From Haloplasma contractile SSD-17B (GTDB taxonomy: Bacteria; Bacillota_I; Bacilli_A; Haloplasmatales; Haloplasmataceae): a DNA stretch of 64,000 nucleotides. The stretch is from positions 434,001 to 498,000 of the forward strand of contig NZ_AFNU02000001.1 in assembly GCF_000215935.2 (NCBI RefSeq). The letters run 5' to 3'. Made by a program: the position numbers and the translations under genes. Positions 62,854 to 64,000 of this stretch are shown in pieces. Each line of letters begins with the position of its first letter. The stretch's first letter is position 1. The notes below the pieces were generated by a model. It had not been told where the DNA came from. It saw only the letters and a program-made list of their open reading frames with translations, and did no database searches.

Positions 62854-63252
62854 CTAACTCGTATCAATTGTTAATTCCATTGTTTCACTAGTATATAAAT
62901 AGTCACGCGTTATTTTTATTTCTTTATATCTAATAGTAACATTAACCTTCCAGTCATTTCTAGTATAATCATAAAGATATAAAATAAAACATGACGTGTG
63001 TTCATAATAAATCGTTTCTTTTTCCATGTTCACTACTTGATTGGTGACAATTTTGTTTATTATATGACGTTTTACACGTTCTTCAACCACCATAATTTGA
63101 TAATGATTATGTTTCTTTTCATAGTACATAACCTCATTCAAATATAGTCTTAAGGACAAAGTGAATATGTTTAACAGTAAAACCATCAATAATAGTGTAT
63201 AAGGTAACACGTAGCCCTTCTTATTATTCAGAACGCCTCTCTTACGCTTCAT
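62854..63252 (-). CDS. comGG: ComGG-like competence pseudopilus protein
   Basis: 132 residues. A basic N-terminus and KKGYVLPYTLLLMVLLLNIFTLSL, a membrane segment typical of ComGG, are followed by an extracytoplasmic part with little conservation. ComGG joins the transformation pseudopilus. The call depends mostly on position as the last comG gene before aroK. It overlaps comGF by 11 bases. Confidence 0.7.
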   Translation of the reverse strand: MKRKRGVLNNKKGYVLPYTLLLMVLLLNIFTLSLRLYLNEVMYYEKKHNHYQIMVVEERVKRHIINKIVTNQVVNMEKETIYYEHTSCFILYLYDYTRNDWKVNVTIRYKEIKITRDYLYTSETMELTIDTS

Positions 63253-63685
63253 ATAAAATCAACGCCTCATAAACAAAACCGTCTAAAGTTGTGAAAGTAA
63301 CACTTATGAACCCATCGACACGAACAAATTGAATCCTGTAAAGTAGAGATGCGACGGTATAGACTTTGGTTCCTTTTTTATAAAATAAAAATTCATTCAT
63401 TTGATAATAACGACAATTAATGCCGTTTAGGTTATACTCTAGTGAACCAGATGATACGTTAACATATTCTGCTAATATTAAATCACGTTCTATGGTATTT
63501 TTAATGTGTTCAAATACCATAATGTGTTTACTTTCTTCTATATAAGATTCATTTCTTAAATTATATACAATTACAGAAGTACTATAAAATAACAGTGAAA
63601 GTAACATCAAGCTAACGAGTAATTCGTAGAGCATAAAACCACTTTGTTTCGATATAAACGCGATTACATACCGTCTTCGTCTCAT
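63242..63685 (-). CDS. comGF: ComGF-like competence pseudopilus protein
   Basis: 147 residues. Prepilin-like N-terminus (QSGFMLYELLVSLMLLSLLFYSTSVIV), then IERDL and a C-terminal part typical of ComGF (GINCRYYQMNEFLFY, YRIQFVRVDGFISVTFTTLDG). GGAGGGG precedes ATG 63685, so the start is well placed even though it overlaps comGE by 74 bases. It belongs to the comG operon. Confidence 0.75.
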   Translation of the reverse strand: MRRRRYVIAFISKQSGFMLYELLVSLMLLSLLFYSTSVIVYNLRNESYIEESKHIMVFEHIKNTIERDLILAEYVNVSSGSLEYNLNGINCRYYQMNEFLFYKKGTKVYTVASLLYRIQFVRVDGFISVTFTTLDGFVYEALILYEA

Positions 63686-63971
63686 TATTATACCCCTCCC
63701 ATTCTAAACAGAGTTCATTGTCAATAAAATGAAGCGTATAATTCTCACGATTTATAGTGGTGTTGCCATCAGTTAATACACGCTCATGACGTTCATACTC
63801 TAATACATGATTAATTAGGATCGTTTTCATCTTATACACTTCTCGTCTGGTCTGTAGATTATTATGTAAAAGTACCAATTGAGTTGTAAATGATGTGATC
63901 ATAAGCGTACACAGTGTAAGCGACAGTAAAATCTCAAGTGCGATCTTTCCATCCTTACTACGAAGGTTCAT
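63612..63971 (-). CDS. comGE: ComGE-like competence pseudopilus protein
   Basis: 119 residues. A prepilin-type hydrophobic helix (GKIALEILLSLTLCTLMITSFTTQLVLL) with the Glu typical of pilin position 5 follows a short basic leader. The rest is poorly conserved. Identification is by operon order before comGF and comGG. The start is ATG 63971, with AGAGTGGG seven bases upstream; it overlaps the preceding stop codon as ATGA. Confidence 0.65.
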   Translation of the reverse strand: MNLRSKDGKIALEILLSLTLCTLMITSFTTQLVLLHNNLQTRREVYKMKTILINHVLEYERHERVLTDGNTTINRENYTLHFIDNELCLEWEGYNNETKTVCNRVYIETKWFYALRITR

Positions 63972-64000
63972 ATATGTACCCACTCTTTAGAAAGACATAT
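63968..64000 (-). CDS. comGD: 3' end of upstream comG gene (probably comGD)
   Basis: Ten codons (ICLSKEWVHI) and a TGA that overlaps the comGE ATG in an ATGA junction. The rest lies outside the window. The name is inferred from operon order only. Confidence 0.45.
   Translation of the reverse strand: MCLSKEWVHI

Overview
The window is strongly AT-rich chromosomal DNA of a spore-forming, low-GC Gram-positive bacterium (Bacillota, class Bacilli in the broad sense). Evidence is the content (sigK, gpr, spoIVB, spo0A, spoIIM, spoIIIAH, spoVK, gamma-SASP-like genes, comE and comG competence genes, purine-rich Shine-Dalgarno sites almost everywhere) and gene order close to Bacillus subtilis in several blocks. 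A lineage near Haloplasma, Turicibacter or Erysipelotrichia is plausible, but I cannot prove it from this sequence. No rRNA, tRNA, CRISPR array, prophage or insertion sequence was seen.

Layout. 1-4465: 3' end of greA, mtnN, a WYL regulator, sigK (uninterrupted, opposite strand), then yqeG-yqeH. 4814-18264 follows the B. subtilis yqeG-to-lepA cluster: yhbY, yqeK, rsfS, yqeM, two gamma-SASP-like genes inserted in the row, comEA, comEC, holA, a DUF975-like membrane protein, rpsT, gpr, a SpoIIP-like N-terminal fragment, yqxA and lepA. aroE, nadD, comEB and comER are not in their usual places. 18265-29419: a small membrane protein, spoVK, lexA, a 55-residue ferredoxin, tkt, yneF, plsY, parE, parC. 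29573-41754 is an accessory stretch: a Fic-like protein with a destroyed active-site motif, an MFS transporter, a PHP phosphatase, a membrane protein, a divergent superfamily-1 helicase-like protein, an XRE-cupin regulator, two small membrane proteins, dps, an asparaginase and a MATE pump, with long gene-poor gaps. 41960-48295 (minus): deoB, xerD, fur, spoIIM, nudF, an SDR and dinB. 48385-64000: a small membrane protein, then mostly minus-strand genes matching the B. subtilis comG-spo0A interval: spo0A, spoIVB, recN, yqxC, dxs, ispA, xseB, xseA, nusB, yqhY, spoIIIAH, efp, aroQ, yqhL (plus strand), aroK, comGG, comGF, comGE and the last codons of comGD.

How it fits together. The sporulation genes are unevenly kept. 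Commitment (Spo0A), the pro-sigma-K pathway (SpoIVB, SigK), SpoIIM, Gpr and likely Gpr substrates are present. At the spoIIP locus only an N-terminal module remains, and at the spoIIIA locus only spoIIIAH remains, followed by about 750 bases without a gene. The two SASP-like proteins carry 18 repeats resembling the cleavage site of the spore protease Gpr, whose gene lies 6 kb away. Regulatory DNA of interest includes hairpins that bury Shine-Dalgarno sequences, probable AUU starts in two sporulation genes, palindromes built from TGTCGA (Spo0A-box-like) and clusters of TGTGGAAAA (DnaA-box-like).
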